A DNA stretch of 64,000 nt from an uncultured Parabacteroides sp. (GCF_947855115.1 NZ_CANTZW010000019.1:22034-86033); one strand, 5' to 3'; numbered from the stretch's first letter, positions 1 through 10,266 are shown. Translations and numbers: made by a program. Notes: generated by a model not told the origin, from the letters alone.

Positions 1-77
1 CTTATTTCACAGGTTATTCCGATCACTTTCCCTTGATAAAATTACCTTTGGGAACCAGATATTAAGAAATATTATGT

Positions 78-92
78 TATCTTTGACCGACA
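78..92 (+). promoter_or_regulatory. possible promoter of the plug-protein/TamB/TamL genes
   Basis: A TATCTTTG box at 78-85 fits the Bacteroidetes -7 consensus TAnnTTTG and would start transcription about 20 nt before the first gene. No TTG lies at the usual 19-21 nt upstream, so this rests on the -7 box alone. A second TACCTTTG at 43-50 is an equally weak alternative. Confidence 0.3.
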
Positions 93-110
93 ACCCAAAA
101 TGATAGAGCC

Positions 111-785
111 ATGCGAATGATCCATATTCTTACAATTCTCTCACTGATAGCCTGTAGCCAACTCCTTTCGGCACAGAATGACACGCTGGTAGGCGTGTTG
201 CGCGACATCAGCAATAAGAAGATCAAGCGCTATCCGGTCACGCTAGGGAGCCTGAAGCCTATCACCGTGAAAACGAACAGGCAGGGTGTATTCACTATCC
301 CGGGGGCTAATTTGAACGATACCCTGTTCGTCACCATCAAGAAAACGAAAAATACGGTCAAGGTCCCCGTCAACGGATACAATTATATAACCATCACTCT
401 AGAGAACAGTACTTTCAACGCAGAGCGTAGTTTCGAGCCAAGCGAGACCTTGAGAGAAATTATGGAAAGGGAACGAAACAAAATGATAAGTTCAAGCGTT
501 ATGCATAAAGAAGAGATACAGAAAACAGGATGCAGGGATCTCTATTGCCTGCTGCGAAGGATGAGCGGCATAACATTTGCCGATGGTTCCGTGCGCATCC
601 GAGCGAGTGCCTCCTTAAACAGCCCGAGCGACCCGCTAGTGGTAGTAGACGGTATACCGATGGACTTATCTGTTCTAAACACGATGCCCGTGGAAGATGT
701 CTCGGAATTAAGGGTATTAAAAGACGCCGGTGAATACGGAGTGAGAGGCGCTAACGGGGCAATCGTCATAAAAACAGGCAAATAA
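111..785 (+). CDS. stand-alone TonB plug-domain protein, no beta-barrel
   Basis: A 224-residue exported protein. Residues 1-22 look like a signal peptide ending at LLSAQ. Residues 23 to about 100 resemble the carboxypeptidase-regulatory-like beta-sandwich that precedes many Bacteroidetes TonB-dependent receptors. The rest is a plug domain with the diagnostic run VVVDGIPMD near residue 176 and YGVRGANGAIVIKTGK at the extreme C terminus. In a full receptor a barrel of 500 or more residues would follow; here a stop codon comes directly after the plug and the next gene starts 29 nt later in another family. It therefore cannot be a transporter by itself. It may be a periplasmic partner protein or a decayed receptor; the reading frame is intact and clean, which favours a functional protein. 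The following genes are tamB and a tamA-like gene on the same strand. Confidence 0.8.
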   Translation: MRMIHILTILSLIACSQLLSAQNDTLVGVLRDISNKKIKRYPVTLGSLKPITVKTNRQGVFTIPGANLNDTLFVTIKKTKNTVKVPVNGYNYITITLENSTFNAERSFEPSETLREIMERERNKMISSSVMHKEEIQKTGCRDLYCLLRRMSGITFADGSVRIRASASLNSPSDPLVVVDGIPMDLSVLNTMPVEDVSELRVLKDAGEYGVRGANGAIVIKTGK

Positions 786-814
786 ACAAATAAGAAAAAG
801 AGAAACAGATCAAC

Positions 815-3800
815 ATGAGAGTATGGATTAAACGGATAGGAGCGATATGCCTAATACCGATCGCATTGGTATTGTTACTCTCTATATTGCTATATATACC
901 ACCTTTCCAAAACTTCGCGGTACGGAAAGCGACCGAGTATGCCGGAAAAGCGACCGGCATGCGTATCGGGATCGAGCAAATCAGGCTGTCTTTCCCGCTA
1001 GACCTTACGGTCAAAGGTGTCGAGGTAATGAATCCTCCCGCCGATACTTTATTGAGTTTACAGAGCTTGACGGTACGGGTTCGTGCCCTTCCTCTTTTGC
1101 GGAAGCAGATATTGGTAGAAGCGATCGATCTCCGCGACGTGAAAGTCAACACAGGAACCCTGATTGAAGGTCTGGAAATTAAAGGATTCTTAGGGAAACT
1201 TTACCTGCACGCCGACCGTATAAACCTGTCCGAGGAAAAAGCGACGCTTAATACCGTAGATCTATCCGATACCGCCATTACCCTTATATTAAAAGATTCA
1301 ACCTCGAAAGAAGACACGACTTCCACTCCCTTGAACTGGGTACTTAAACTGGATAAGATTAGCCTGGACCGTGTGGCTTTTGCCCTCCAGATACCCTCAG
1401 ACTCCTTGCGGCTTACGGCTTTCGTAAATAAAGCCGGGCTAAATAACGGTATCGTAGACCTTGGAGCTGAGCGATATCAAGCGAGAAACTTCGACATAGC
1501 GAATTCCACATTCGCTTATGACGGAAATTACGCGGCCGCCGGAAAAGGGCTTGATTTCTCCCATATCAATCTGACGGGCCTGAACACCTCCATCGATTCC
1601 ATCCTATACCAAGGCAAAGAAATAAATGCCCGTATCAAGGAGTTCTCCGTAGAAGAACGTTCCGGCCTCAAAGTTACCGCACTGACGGGAAATATCCGGA
1701 GCGACCATAAACAGATAGACATACCGGGCTTGCTTCTCCAGACCCCGAATTCCGAGATGAAATTGGCCGCTACCATCCCTTGGAGCTCCTTCGAGGATCA
1801 TCCGCAAGGAAACATGAAAGCCTTGTTAAACGCATCGTTGGGGAAAGAAGATCTATGGATAGCGGCAGGTTCCCTTCCGGAAGATTTCAAGAAGGCCTAT
1901 CCGGATAAGCCTCTCGCTATCACGACCGGAGTGGAAGGGAATCTCTCCGCCATACGTATCACGCAAGGAGATATCACGCTGCCGGGTGCGTTCCAGGTAG
2001 ACATCACGGGCGGCTTGGAATCCGTGACAGATAGTATCCGGCGTACCGGCGAGGTTCAGTTAAAGGCTCAATCCGGTAACCTGGATTTTTTGCTGGCGAT
2101 GCTTCCCGCCTCTCAAAGAGATCAATTCTCCATTCCGGCCGGAATCCAATTGAAAGGAGAGGCTACGATCGTGAATCAAGAATATCGTACGGAGCTTGTT
2201 CTCACCCAAGACAAAGGCAAAGTGGATCTGACCGCCCGCTATAATCCGGCACAGCTTGCCTACGAAGCCAATTTGCGGATAGACAGCCTGGAACCTACCC
2301 ATTTCATGCCCAAAGACTCCCTATATTGGCTGACAGCCTCCGTTAAAGCGGAAGGTCAGGGAACAGATCTTTTTTCCGAACATACATGGGCTAAGCTGAA
2401 TGGTAAAATATCGGATATACGCTACGGCACCTCATCCGTGTCGGATGTATCCATCGATGGTTCTCTGGAAAAGAATTTACTGAAAGCAGACCTGCTCAGC
2501 GAATACCCGTTGGCGAAAATGGATGTCACTTTAAACGCTACCCTCCATAAGCATGAGGTTAAGGCCATGTTGATAGCGGACGTAGAGAACGCGGATTTAT
2601 ACGGTATGCATCTAATGGCCGATCCCTTTTCCACGTCTTTCCAGCTTTTCGCCGAGGCAGAAAGCAACCTGGACGAAGATAACGCGCTCGATGTTACGTT
2701 GGGCAACTGGGAGATCGTCACCCCGAAAAAAAGTTTCAAGCCGAAGACGCTTACCTTACGTGCCCGGACGGATATCGATACTACCCGGATATCTTTCCAT
2801 GCCGGGGATTTAGGGATCATCCTCACGGGCAACGATTGCATACACCATATCACGGATAAGTTGGCTAAGGTATCCAATGATATCACTCTCCAACTGGAAC
2901 GAGACTCGACGGTCGACTTGGAAATGTTGCGCCCGCTCCTCCCCGATATGTGCCTTGAGGTACGGGCGGGGCAAGATAATCCGATCTATAACTATCTACA
3001 AGCCTATTACGTGGATTTCAAGAGTATCGCCATGAATGCCTATACCTCGCCGGAAACGGGTATACGCATGGATGCTTCCATCTACGACTTGGCGAGGGAT
3101 ACGACGCAGATCGATACCATCCGGGCCGAGGTGCGCCAAGACCCGCTCGGGCTGGTCTACAGCGCTCAAGTGATCAAGAATAAATACAGGCAACAACAAC
3201 CTTTCAGCGCGGGGCTGGACGGGCAAATACGTTATGGCTCCGGCGATGCCCGCTTTTATTTTAAGAATGGCAAAGGCGAGACCGGCTTATTGCTCGGGAT
3301 CCGGGCCGATAAGATACAGAACGGGATTAAGTTCCGCCTTTTCCCCGACGACCCGATCATAGCGTTCCGTCCCTTTAAACTGAATCCGGATAACTACGTC
3401 ACGGTACGCGGCATGAAGGATATCGCGGCAAACCTACGGCTCAGCGGAGAGAATAACGCTACCCTGTGGGTTCACTCCAAAGCGGAGAGTGAGGAGATGG
3501 AGGAAATCCACGCCGAGTTGAGCCAGATCGACCTAGGGGTTATCTCCAGCGCGTTCAGCTATATCCCGCCGATGGAAGGAATCTTGAACGCCGATTTCCA
3601 GTACACGCCTTCCGATTCCGCTTTCATGGTCGTGGCCGACATGAATATCGATGACCTGTATTACGAGAATGAGCGAGTGGGCGAACTCATGTTCAACGCC
3701 ATTTACCTGCCTTTAGAGCAAGGAAACCACCAAGTGGATATGCACCTTTTCCGAGACAGGGAGGAAGTGAGCGCCATCACTGCCTTATATCAGATGGGCG

Positions 3801-5428
3801 AGACCGACCATATCAGCGGTACCGTAGAGTTCATGCACTTCCCCCTGGATATCGCCAACCCGTTTATCCCGGATGATATGGCGAAGATGGGAGGAGACCT
3901 CGATGGTACGCTCGCTATCAGCGGGCAGAGCGACAAGCCTATGGCCGAGGGGTACCTGATACTTGATACCGCCTCTGTCTATGTGGCCGCGGCAGGTTCC
4001 ACCTTCCGTTTTGACGATAAGAAGATCAAGATAAAGGATAACCGGATCGTGTTCGACCGGTATGGTATTTACGCATACAACGAGAATCCGTTTATCATCA
4101 ACGGGGAAGTGGACTTCAACGACTTATCCCGCATGACGGCAGATCTTAAACTAACGGCGAATAACTTACAACTGCTGAATGTCAAGAAAAACGAGGAAAG
4201 CCTTGTATACGGGAAATTGTTCGTCAACCTGAATTCTACCGTGCACGGGCCGTTGGATGCCTTGACTATGCGGGGTGACTTGCAACTACTGGGTGGTACG
4301 AATATCACCTATGTACTGAAAGACTCTCCGCTGACCGTGCAAGACCGGATGTCGGACATGGTAACCTTCACCTCCTTCACCGATACCTTGCGCCGCAGGA
4401 TGCCCCGTAAGCCTCCGTTGCCGATGGGCGGCATGGACATGTTGATGACTATCCGCATCGATCCCGCCGTACAAGCGAACGTAGACCTGAGTTCCGACCA
4501 GTCTAACCACATCAACCTAGAGGGTGGCGGCGATCTTTCTTTCCAGTATACCCCGCAAGGCGATATGTTCTTGAACGGACGCTACACGCTATCCGGAGGA
4601 ACCATCAAATACTCCATTCCGGTCATTCCGCTGAAGGAGTTCAATGTACAAGAGGGTAGTTATGTACAATGGACAGGCGACCCTATGGACCCGACCCTGA
4701 GCTTAACGGCTACCGAACGTGTCCGCACGTCTGTCACACCGACCGGGCAATCATCTCCCCGTTTGGTGAACTTCGACGTGGGTATCGAATTGACCCAGCG
4801 GCTGGAAAACCTCGGGCTGCAATTCACTCTCACCGCCCCAGAAGACATGGCGATGCAGGAGGAATTAACCTCGAAAGGTCCTGAGGAACGGGCGAAACTG
4901 GCAGTCAGCATGCTCGTGACCGGCATGTACCTCGGAGGAGGAGGAAGTGGCAAGGTGAACGTGAATATGGGGGATGCCTTGACCAGTTTCTTGCAAAGCG
5001 AGATCAACAACATTGCCGGAAGCGCCTTAAAGTCCGTGGACATCAGTTTCGGCATGGAGACGTATGACGATAACGGCGAAGAGGGCGGTGGCAGCCGTAC
5101 CGACTACTCGTTCCGCTTCGCCAAGCGATTCTATAACGACCGCATCCGCGTGGTTCTGGGAGGCCGTATCTCTACCGGCGAGAACATCAACAACGGACAA
5201 GCGCAACCCTTCATCGACAACGTATCCGTAGAGTACCGGCTAGACAGCAGCGGATCTCGCTACGTCAAGCTCTTCCACGACAAGAATTACGAAAGCCTGC
5301 TGGAAGGCGAGATCACGGAGACCGGGGCCGGTATCGTGCTCCGCAAGAAGATGATGCACCTCAGGGAGTTGTTCAACTTCAAGAAAACGAAAGTGAAACC
5401 CATAAATGATGAAAAGGAAAAGGAATGA
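815..5428 (+). CDS. tamB: TamB-like translocation and assembly module protein
   Basis: A 1,537-residue AsmA/TamB-family protein. A single N-terminal membrane anchor (about residues 7-30) is followed by a very long periplasmic stretch of beta-rich repeats and then the C-terminal TamB (DUF490) domain, roughly residues 1150-1500, containing LAVSMLVTGMYLGGGGSG and NNIAGSALKSVDISFGMETY. TamB proteins span the periplasm from the inner membrane to an outer-membrane Omp85 protein and are linked to lipid transport and outer-membrane protein assembly. The stop codon overlaps the start of the next gene by 4 nt, and that gene encodes the expected Omp85 partner, so the two are translationally coupled. The length is in the range normal for Bacteroidetes TamB. 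Confidence 0.9.
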   Translation: MRVWIKRIGAICLIPIALVLLLSILLYIPPFQNFAVRKATEYAGKATGMRIGIEQIRLSFPLDLTVKGVEVMNPPADTLLSLQSLTVRVRALPLLRKQILVEAIDLRDVKVNTGTLIEGLEIKGFLGKLYLHADRINLSEEKATLNTVDLSDTAITLILKDSTSKEDTTSTPLNWVLKLDKISLDRVAFALQIPSDSLRLTAFVNKAGLNNGIVDLGAERYQARNFDIANSTFAYDGNYAAAGKGLDFSHINLTGLNTSIDSILYQGKEINARIKEFSVEERSGLKVTALTGNIRSDHKQIDIPGLLLQTPNSEMKLAATIPWSSFEDHPQGNMKALLNASLGKEDLWIAAGSLPEDFKKAYPDKPLAITTGVEGNLSAIRITQGDITLPGAFQVDITGGLESVTDSIRRTGEVQLKAQSGNLDFLLAMLPASQRDQFSIPAGIQLKGEATIVNQEYRTELVLTQDKGKVDLTARYNPAQLAYEANLRIDSLEPTHFMPKDSLYWLTASVKAEGQGTDLFSEHTWAKLNGKISDIRYGTSSVSDVSIDGSLEKNLLKADLLSEYPLAKMDVTLNATLHKHEVKAMLIADVENADLYGMHLMADPFSTSFQLFAEAESNLDEDNALDVTLGNWEIVTPKKSFKPKTLTLRARTDIDTTRISFHAGDLGIILTGNDCIHHITDKLAKVSNDITLQLERDSTVDLEMLRPLLPDMCLEVRAGQDNPIYNYLQAYYVDFKSIAMNAYTSPETGIRMDASIYDLARDTTQIDTIRAEVRQDPLGLVYSAQVIKNKYRQQQPFSAGLDGQIRYGSGDARFYFKNGKGETGLLLGIRADKIQNGIKFRLFPDDPIIAFRPFKLNPDNYVTVRGMKDIAANLRLSGENNATLWVHSKAESEEMEEIHAELSQIDLGVISSAFSYIPPMEGILNADFQYTPSDSAFMVVADMNIDDLYYENERVGELMFNAIYLPLEQGNHQVDMHLFRDREEVSAITALYQMGETDHISGTVEFMHFPLDIANPFIPDDMAKMGGDLDGTLAISGQSDKPMAEGYLILDTASVYVAAAGSTFRFDDKKIKIKDNRIVFDRYGIYAYNENPFIINGEVDFNDLSRMTADLKLTANNLQLLNVKKNEESLVYGKLFVNLNSTVHGPLDALTMRGDLQLLGGTNITYVLKDSPLTVQDRMSDMVTFTSFTDTLRRRMPRKPPLPMGGMDMLMTIRIDPAVQANVDLSSDQSNHINLEGGGDLSFQYTPQGDMFLNGRYTLSGGTIKYSIPVIPLKEFNVQEGSYVQWTGDPMDPTLSLTATERVRTSVTPTGQSSPRLVNFDVGIELTQRLENLGLQFTLTAPEDMAMQEELTSKGPEERAKLAVSMLVTGMYLGGGGSGKVNVNMGDALTSFLQSEINNIAGSALKSVDISFGMETYDDNGEEGGGSRTDYSFRFAKRFYNDRIRVVLGGRISTGENINNGQAQPFIDNVSVEYRLDSSGSRYVKLFHDKNYESLLEGEITETGAGIVLRKKMMHLRELFNFKKTKVKPINDEKEKE

Positions 5429-7731
5429 AAAACATCTTAACATATCTCCTATTCGTACTTCTTCTCTTCTCTTGCTCCACCACGAAGAATCTTCCCGAGG
5501 GAGCAGTCTTGTATACCGGCATCAAGAAAATAGAGGTGAGAAACGAGGATAAGACCAAAGCCGGTGAAACGACCTTGGAAGAGGTTGAGGCCGCCTTAGC
5601 TTATCCTCCTAACAACGCTTTGTTGGGAAGTTCCTCGATCCGAGTACCCTTCCCTTTCGGATTATGGGTATACAACGCTTTCGTGAACAAGAAAGGGAAG
5701 ATCGGCAAATGGATTTTCAATAAACTGGCCGCGAAGCCGGTACTTATCACTACCGTAAATCCGGATGTCCGTATCAAGGTGGCCCGGAACTTGTTGAACG
5801 AATACGGTTATTTCAACGGAGAGACCTCCTTCGAGGTCATTCCCGATCCCAAGAATCCCCGGAAAGCGAAGCTGGAATACAGTGTCACCATGAACGATCC
5901 GTATACGCTGGACAGTATCCAGTATATCCATATCCGCCACCGTGCCGACTCATTGATCGATGCCACCATCGGTGAGCGTATCCTTCATAAAGGAGAGAAT
6001 TTCAATGTAGTACAATTGCAAGCCGAGCGAGAACGCATCTCGTCCTTGCTCCGTAACAACGGATATTACTATTTCCGTCCCGATTTTATCACCTACCAAG
6101 CGGATACCTTGCTGAACCCGGGAAAAGTGACCCTGCGGGTGACCCCGAAGGAGAGTCTGCCTCCCTCGGCCCTCCGGCCTTGGAAACTAGGAGATATATC
6201 CGTCTGGCTGAACGGTTATCAGAACGAGCCTCCTACAGACTCGATCCGTTATAAAGACCTTACGATCTATTATGAAGGAAAGTTAAGGGTACGTCCATCG
6301 GTCATTTACAACCGTTTATATTTCAAGCCGGGAGAGCTTTACAACCAACAGGCACAGGAACGGACGCAAACCGCCCTGGCCCGCTTGGGTATTTTCCGCT
6401 ACGCGGAGTTACAATATTCCCCCCGGGATACCATGCGCCGCCAAGACACGCTGGATTTACGGATCAATACGGTTTACGATCTCCCTTTAGACGGTGAGCT
6501 AGAGCTGAACGTTACCGCCAAGAGCAACGATCAAGTAGGCCCGGGTGCCATTTTCAGCGTGACCAAACGGAATGTCTTCGGAGGGGGCGAGACCTTCGGC
6601 GTAAAACTTCGCGGTTCCTACGAATGGCAAACCGGAAACAAGTTGGATGGCAGCAGCTCCAAGATCAACAGTTATGAGCTGGGGCTGACTACCACGTTGA
6701 CTTTCCCGCGGGTATTGTTTCCCGCGTTCAGCAAACGGGATATGAATTTCCCGGCCAGTACCGCTTTCCGTCTCTACGCGGACCAGATGAACCGGGCCCG
6801 TTTCTTCAAGTTGCTGGCATTCGGGGGCGATGCCTCGTACGAGTTCCAGCCCTCTGCCACGTCTCATCATTCCATTACCCCATTCAAGCTGACGTTCAAC
6901 CTGCTTCAACATACCACGCATGAGTTCGATAGCATTACAGACGTGAACAAGGCCTTGAAGAAGAGTTTGCAAGATCAGTTCATCCCTGCCATGAACTATA
7001 CTTATACCTATGATGACTCCCCGATCACCAGCCGCCGGAACCATCTTTGGTGGCAGGCATCCGTCACGCAAGCGGGTCTTGTCTTGAACGGGATTTATGC
7101 GTTAGCCGGGAAGAAATTCAATAAAGAAGACAAAGAATTACTCGGCAACCCCTTCGCCCAGTTCATCAAGGGAACCGCCGAGATACGCTATAACTACGCC
7201 CTTGGGCATAAACAGCATCTCGTAGGCCGACTGATGGCCGGAGCTATTTACAGTTACGGTAACGCCCGGACCTCCCCCTATAACGAGCAATTCTATATCG
7301 GCGGGGCGAATAGTATCCGTGCTTTCACGATCCGCAGTATCGGTCCCGGTCGCTATTATCAAAACAGCGACAACAATAAATACGCTTATATCGATCGTAC
7401 GGGCGACCTTAAATTCGAGGCGAATCTCGAATACCGCTTCCCGATCTTGGGCGACCTTCACGGGGCGGCATTCCTCGATAGCGGCAATATCTGGCTGATC
7501 CGAAACGACCCGGACCGTCCCGGCGGGCAACTTAAATGGGGCAGTTTCTTCAAGGATCTAGCCTTGGGCACCGGTTTTGGGTTGCGTTATGACCTTACCT
7601 TCATCGTAATCCGTTTCGACGTAGGCATCGGCTTGCACCTTCCCTACGATACCGGAAAGAAAGGGTATTACAATATCCCGAAATTTAAAGACGGCATGGG
7701 CTACCATTTCGCCATCGGATATCCCTTCTAG
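5425..7731 (+). CDS. TamA/BamA-family outer-membrane lipoprotein (TamL type)
   Basis: A 768-residue Omp85-superfamily protein. Unlike proteobacterial TamA it begins with a lipoprotein signal, LLLFSC with the lipidated cysteine at residue 17, which is the form known in Bacteroidetes. POTRA-like repeats occupy about residues 30-350 (one runs through YYYFRPDF; another through RPSVIYNRLYFKPGELYN), followed by a 16-strand-type barrel in the C-terminal half. The conserved Omp85 barrel motifs are present: EQFYIGGANSIRAF near residue 625 and FLDSGNIW further on. The protein ends in phenylalanine (AIGYPF), as outer-membrane barrels recognised by Bam usually do. It overlaps tamB by 4 nt (ATGA). The pair probably forms one envelope-spanning complex. 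Confidence 0.9.
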   Translation: MKNILTYLLFVLLLFSCSTTKNLPEGAVLYTGIKKIEVRNEDKTKAGETTLEEVEAALAYPPNNALLGSSSIRVPFPFGLWVYNAFVNKKGKIGKWIFNKLAAKPVLITTVNPDVRIKVARNLLNEYGYFNGETSFEVIPDPKNPRKAKLEYSVTMNDPYTLDSIQYIHIRHRADSLIDATIGERILHKGENFNVVQLQAERERISSLLRNNGYYYFRPDFITYQADTLLNPGKVTLRVTPKESLPPSALRPWKLGDISVWLNGYQNEPPTDSIRYKDLTIYYEGKLRVRPSVIYNRLYFKPGELYNQQAQERTQTALARLGIFRYAELQYSPRDTMRRQDTLDLRINTVYDLPLDGELELNVTAKSNDQVGPGAIFSVTKRNVFGGGETFGVKLRGSYEWQTGNKLDGSSSKINSYELGLTTTLTFPRVLFPAFSKRDMNFPASTAFRLYADQMNRARFFKLLAFGGDASYEFQPSATSHHSITPFKLTFNLLQHTTHEFDSITDVNKALKKSLQDQFIPAMNYTYTYDDSPITSRRNHLWWQASVTQAGLVLNGIYALAGKKFNKEDKELLGNPFAQFIKGTAEIRYNYALGHKQHLVGRLMAGAIYSYGNARTSPYNEQFYIGGANSIRAFTIRSIGPGRYYQNSDNNKYAYIDRTGDLKFEANLEYRFPILGDLHGAAFLDSGNIWLIRNDPDRPGGQLKWGSFFKDLALGTGFGLRYDLTFIVIRFDVGIGLHLPYDTGKKGYYNIPKFKDGMGYHFAIGYPF

Positions 7732-7767
7732 CGGTCCTGTTCCAAGGATTCTGCCGTCTGATTCAAG

Positions 7768-7811
7768 GTATTTCATTTTCAACAGACCGATTCCAGTTGA
7801 AAATGAAATAC
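7768..7811. terminator. perfect 16-bp hairpin between convergent genes
   Basis: GTATTTCATTTTCAAC (7768-7783) is followed after 12 nt by its exact reverse complement (7796-7811). It sits between the ends of the plus-strand TamL-type gene and the minus-strand arginase gene, so it can serve both directions. The stem is AT-rich and there is no good T-run on either side, so intrinsic termination is likely but not certain. Confidence 0.55.
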
Positions 7812-7841
7812 TTTCCTCTACCTCCCCCCCCAACCTTTATA

Positions 7842-8738
7842 TCATAGACGAGCCGTAATATAATCGATAATCTCCAGACAGAGGTTCGCGGTCTGCTCGT
7901 TCACGTCCAGTTCCGGGTTCAATTCTACCAGATCCATTGATTTAATCAGGTTCGTAGACAGTATATGATCCACGAAATCATTGAATTCATCCGGCATCAG
8001 CCCCTCGCACACACGGGTTCCCGTACCCGGGGCGAAACGAGGATCGATACTATCCACATCGATGCTGAAATGCACGTTACGTATCTTCCGCTCCCTTAGT
8101 TTCCGTTTGATATCCTCGGCTACAAAACCGATCCCTTTCAGATGGATCGTCTCCATCGTATAAACACTCAAATTCTCCCGCTCGATCAGTTCCAGCTCAC
8201 CCTCATCCAAGCTGCGAGTCCCGACCAAGAACACATTCCGCGGGCTCACCTTATTCCCCGGGGCATAGATATTCACCAGTTCCTCACTGCCCATTCCCAT
8301 CAAGGCGCTCAAAGGCATCCCATGAATATTACCGCTGGGAGAAGTCTCGCTGGTATTGATATCTCCATGCGCATCCAACCATATGATACCAAAATCATCA
8401 TAACACTTCCCCACGCCCGAGGCACTGCCCAAACCCAGCGAATGATCCCCACCGATAACCAAAGGGAAAGCCCCTCCCCTCAACGTATCATAAACCAGTT
8501 CCGCCAGATTCGTATTCACCTCCACGATCGCATCCAAGTATTTCATGCTGTTACCCCGCGCAAATTTATCCGTCTCGCTAACCGGCGGCACATATAAATT
8601 ACCCAGGTCGAAGGCCTTATGCCCGTTTTTCCGTATCCTCTCCATCAATCCCCGTTCCCGGAGGTGATTCGGGGCACGCTCCACGCCCTCCCGATCACAT
8701 CCCAGATTCAAAGGGACACCTATCACGTTTATCTTCAT
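7842..8738 (-). CDS. rocF: arginase family protein (ureohydrolase)
   Basis: A 298-residue ureohydrolase. The two-manganese site signatures are all visible: GGDHS at residues 96-100, DAHGD at 122-126 and SIDVDSIDP at 225-233. The family hydrolyses arginine to ornithine and urea; formimidoylglutamase and agmatinase share the fold, but the neighbouring ornithine aminotransferase gene argues for arginase. The ATG at 8738 (MKINVIGVPLN) is preferred because the reading frame upstream runs into the palindromic repeat at 8804-8839 and gives an implausible leader. It lies downstream of rocD on the same strand, with a 167-nt gap holding that palindrome. Confidence 0.88.
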   Translation of the reverse strand: MKINVIGVPLNLGCDREGVERAPNHLRERGLMERIRKNGHKAFDLGNLYVPPVSETDKFARGNSMKYLDAIVEVNTNLAELVYDTLRGGAFPLVIGGDHSLGLGSASGVGKCYDDFGIIWLDAHGDINTSETSPSGNIHGMPLSALMGMGSEELVNIYAPGNKVSPRNVFLVGTRSLDEGELELIERENLSVYTMETIHLKGIGFVAEDIKRKLRERKIRNVHFSIDVDSIDPRFAPGTGTRVCEGLMPDEFNDFVDHILSTNLIKSMDLVELNPELDVNEQTANLCLEIIDYITARL

Positions 8739-8803
8739 ATCACAAATTATTTCAATAATTATAAGATTTGAACCTAATTCCCCTAGTCCGTATATCCGAA
8801 TCC

Positions 8804-8839
8804 AGTTGTAGAGACGGGGCACGCCCCGTCTCTACAACT
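8804..8839. repeat. REP-like palindrome, copy 1
   Basis: A 36-bp near-perfect palindrome with arms AGTTGTAGAGACGGGGC and GCCCCGTCTCTACAACT around a central A/C pair. It lies between rocD and rocF. Four further copies of the same family are in this window (near 19535, 24192, 54542 and 54606), all intergenic. Confidence 0.9.
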
Positions 8840-8905
8840 AGGTATATGGATAACAAACTGATAGGTATATGGATGTACGAACAGAGGTAATAAATTCATT
8901 ATTTC

Positions 8906-10114
8906 CTAGAATTTAGCGAATGTATCTCGTATGATACCAATCGCTTCCATCATTTGCCCCTCCGTAATCACCAAAGGAGGCGTAAAGCGGATAATATGAT
9001 CATGAGTAGGCTTAGCGATCAAACCGTTTTCTTTCAGCGCCAGACAGATATCCCAAGCGGTCTTCCCGTCTTTAGGTTCCGTTACGACCGCGTTCAGCAA
9101 ACCTTTGCCACGTACTTTCCGGATCATCGGGTTCTCGATCCGCTCCATCTCACTACGGAACAATTCGCCCATCTTAAACGCGTTTTCCGACAAACGCTCA
9201 TCACGTACCACCTCCAAGGCGGCGATAGCGACTTTCGCCGCCAACGGATTTCCACCATACGTAGAGCCGTGTTCTCCCGGAGCGATCGTAAGCATGATCT
9301 CATCGTCTGCCAACACCGCCGATACCGGGCTAACCCCGCCGGACAACGCTTTCCCCAAAATCAAGATATCCGGACGGACTCCCTCGTAATCGCAAGCCAG
9401 CAACTTACCGGTACGTCCGATACCCGTCTGTATCTCATCCGCAATAAATAACACATTCCGCTGACGGCAAAGCTCATAGCAATCCCGCAGGTAACCATCG
9501 TCGGGCACCACTACCCCGGCCTCGCCTTGGATCGGTTCTACCAAGAAGCCTACCACACCGGGCTCTTTCAAGGCCCCGGCCAACGCATCCACATTATTAT
9601 AGGGTATCTTTATAAAGCCGGGTGTATAAGGACCGAAATCGGCATATGAGCTAGGGTCCGTACTCATGGAAATAATCGTGATCGTACGTCCGTGGAAATT
9701 CTCGCTACAAACCACGATCTTCGCATGTTCCGGGGCAACCCCTTTCCGGCGATACCCCCACCGGCGGCAAAGCTTCAGGGCCGTCTCTACCGCCTCGGCT
9801 CCCGTATTCATCGGCAGGAGCTTGTCATACCCGAAGAATTTGCAGGTAAATTCCATGTATTCACCAAGTATATCAGCATGAAAGGCACGAGATACAAGCG
9901 TAAGTCTCTCCGCTTGCTCCATCAGGGCCTTTACGATCTTAGGATGGCAATGTCCTTGGCTCAACGCCGAATATCCGGACAAGAAATCAAAATAACGTTT
10001 TCCCTCCACATCCCATACGAAAACACCTTCGCCTCTTCTCAAGACCACAGGCAGGGGATGATAATTGTGAGCACCATACTTCTCCTCACGGGTGATGTAA
10101 TCTTCCGGTTTCAT
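8906..10114 (-). CDS. rocD: ornithine--oxo-acid aminotransferase
   Basis: A 402-residue class-III PLP-dependent aminotransferase, full length for ornithine delta-aminotransferase. The cofactor lysine is K255 in [10 protein letters not shown] and the pyridine-binding aspartate is D226 in [14 protein letters not shown]; the substrate-side motif [14 protein letters not shown] is at about 102-115. It transfers the delta-amino group of ornithine to 2-oxoglutarate, giving glutamate semialdehyde. Together with the arginase gene just downstream it completes a short arginine-to-glutamate route. ATG start with a conserved N terminus ([20 protein letters not shown]). The upstream -7-like box at 10169-10176 is the likely promoter. 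Confidence 0.93.
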   Translation of the reverse strand: MKPEDYITREEKYGAHNYHPLPVVLRRGEGVFVWDVEGKRYFDFLSGYSALSQGHCHPKIVKALMEQAERLTLVSRAFHADILGEYMEFTCKFFGYDKLLPMNTGAEAVETALKLCRRWGYRRKGVAPEHAKIVVCSENFHGRTITIISMSTDPSSYADFGPYTPGFIKIPYNNVDALAGALKEPGVVGFLVEPIQGEAGVVVPDDGYLRDCYELCRQRNVLFIADEIQTGIGRTGKLLACDYEGVRPDILILGKALSGGVSPVSAVLADDEIMLTIAPGEHGSTYGGNPLAAKVAIAALEVVRDERLSENAFKMGELFRSEMERIENPMIRKVRGKGLLNAVVTEPKDGKTAWDICLALKENGLIAKPTHDHIIRFTPPLVITEGQMMEAIGIIRDTFAKF

Positions 10115-10168
10115 ACTGCTACTGATTTAAATGATTCGCATACTGTAAGCGTTTCTTACCGTATATGC

Positions 10169-10176
10169 CAAAGATA
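10169..10176 (-). promoter_or_regulatory. -7 box upstream of rocD
   Basis: Read on the minus strand this is TATCTTTG, an exact TAnnTTTG match 55 nt before the rocD start. A TTG occurs only 15 nt upstream of it, shorter than the usual 19-21, so the call is tentative. Confidence 0.35.
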
Positions 10177-10266
10177 CGAAATAGGAGATTACAATATGTC
10201 ACCGAAAGCGTATGTTAAGAAACATACATTCATGCGGATATCCGCAGGCATAGACGCAGCGGTCTA

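Noticed and set aside
6499..7071. 190-codon minus-strand frame within the TamL-type gene
   Set aside because: Antisense to a well-conserved Omp85 gene; the long opening is a codon-bias shadow.
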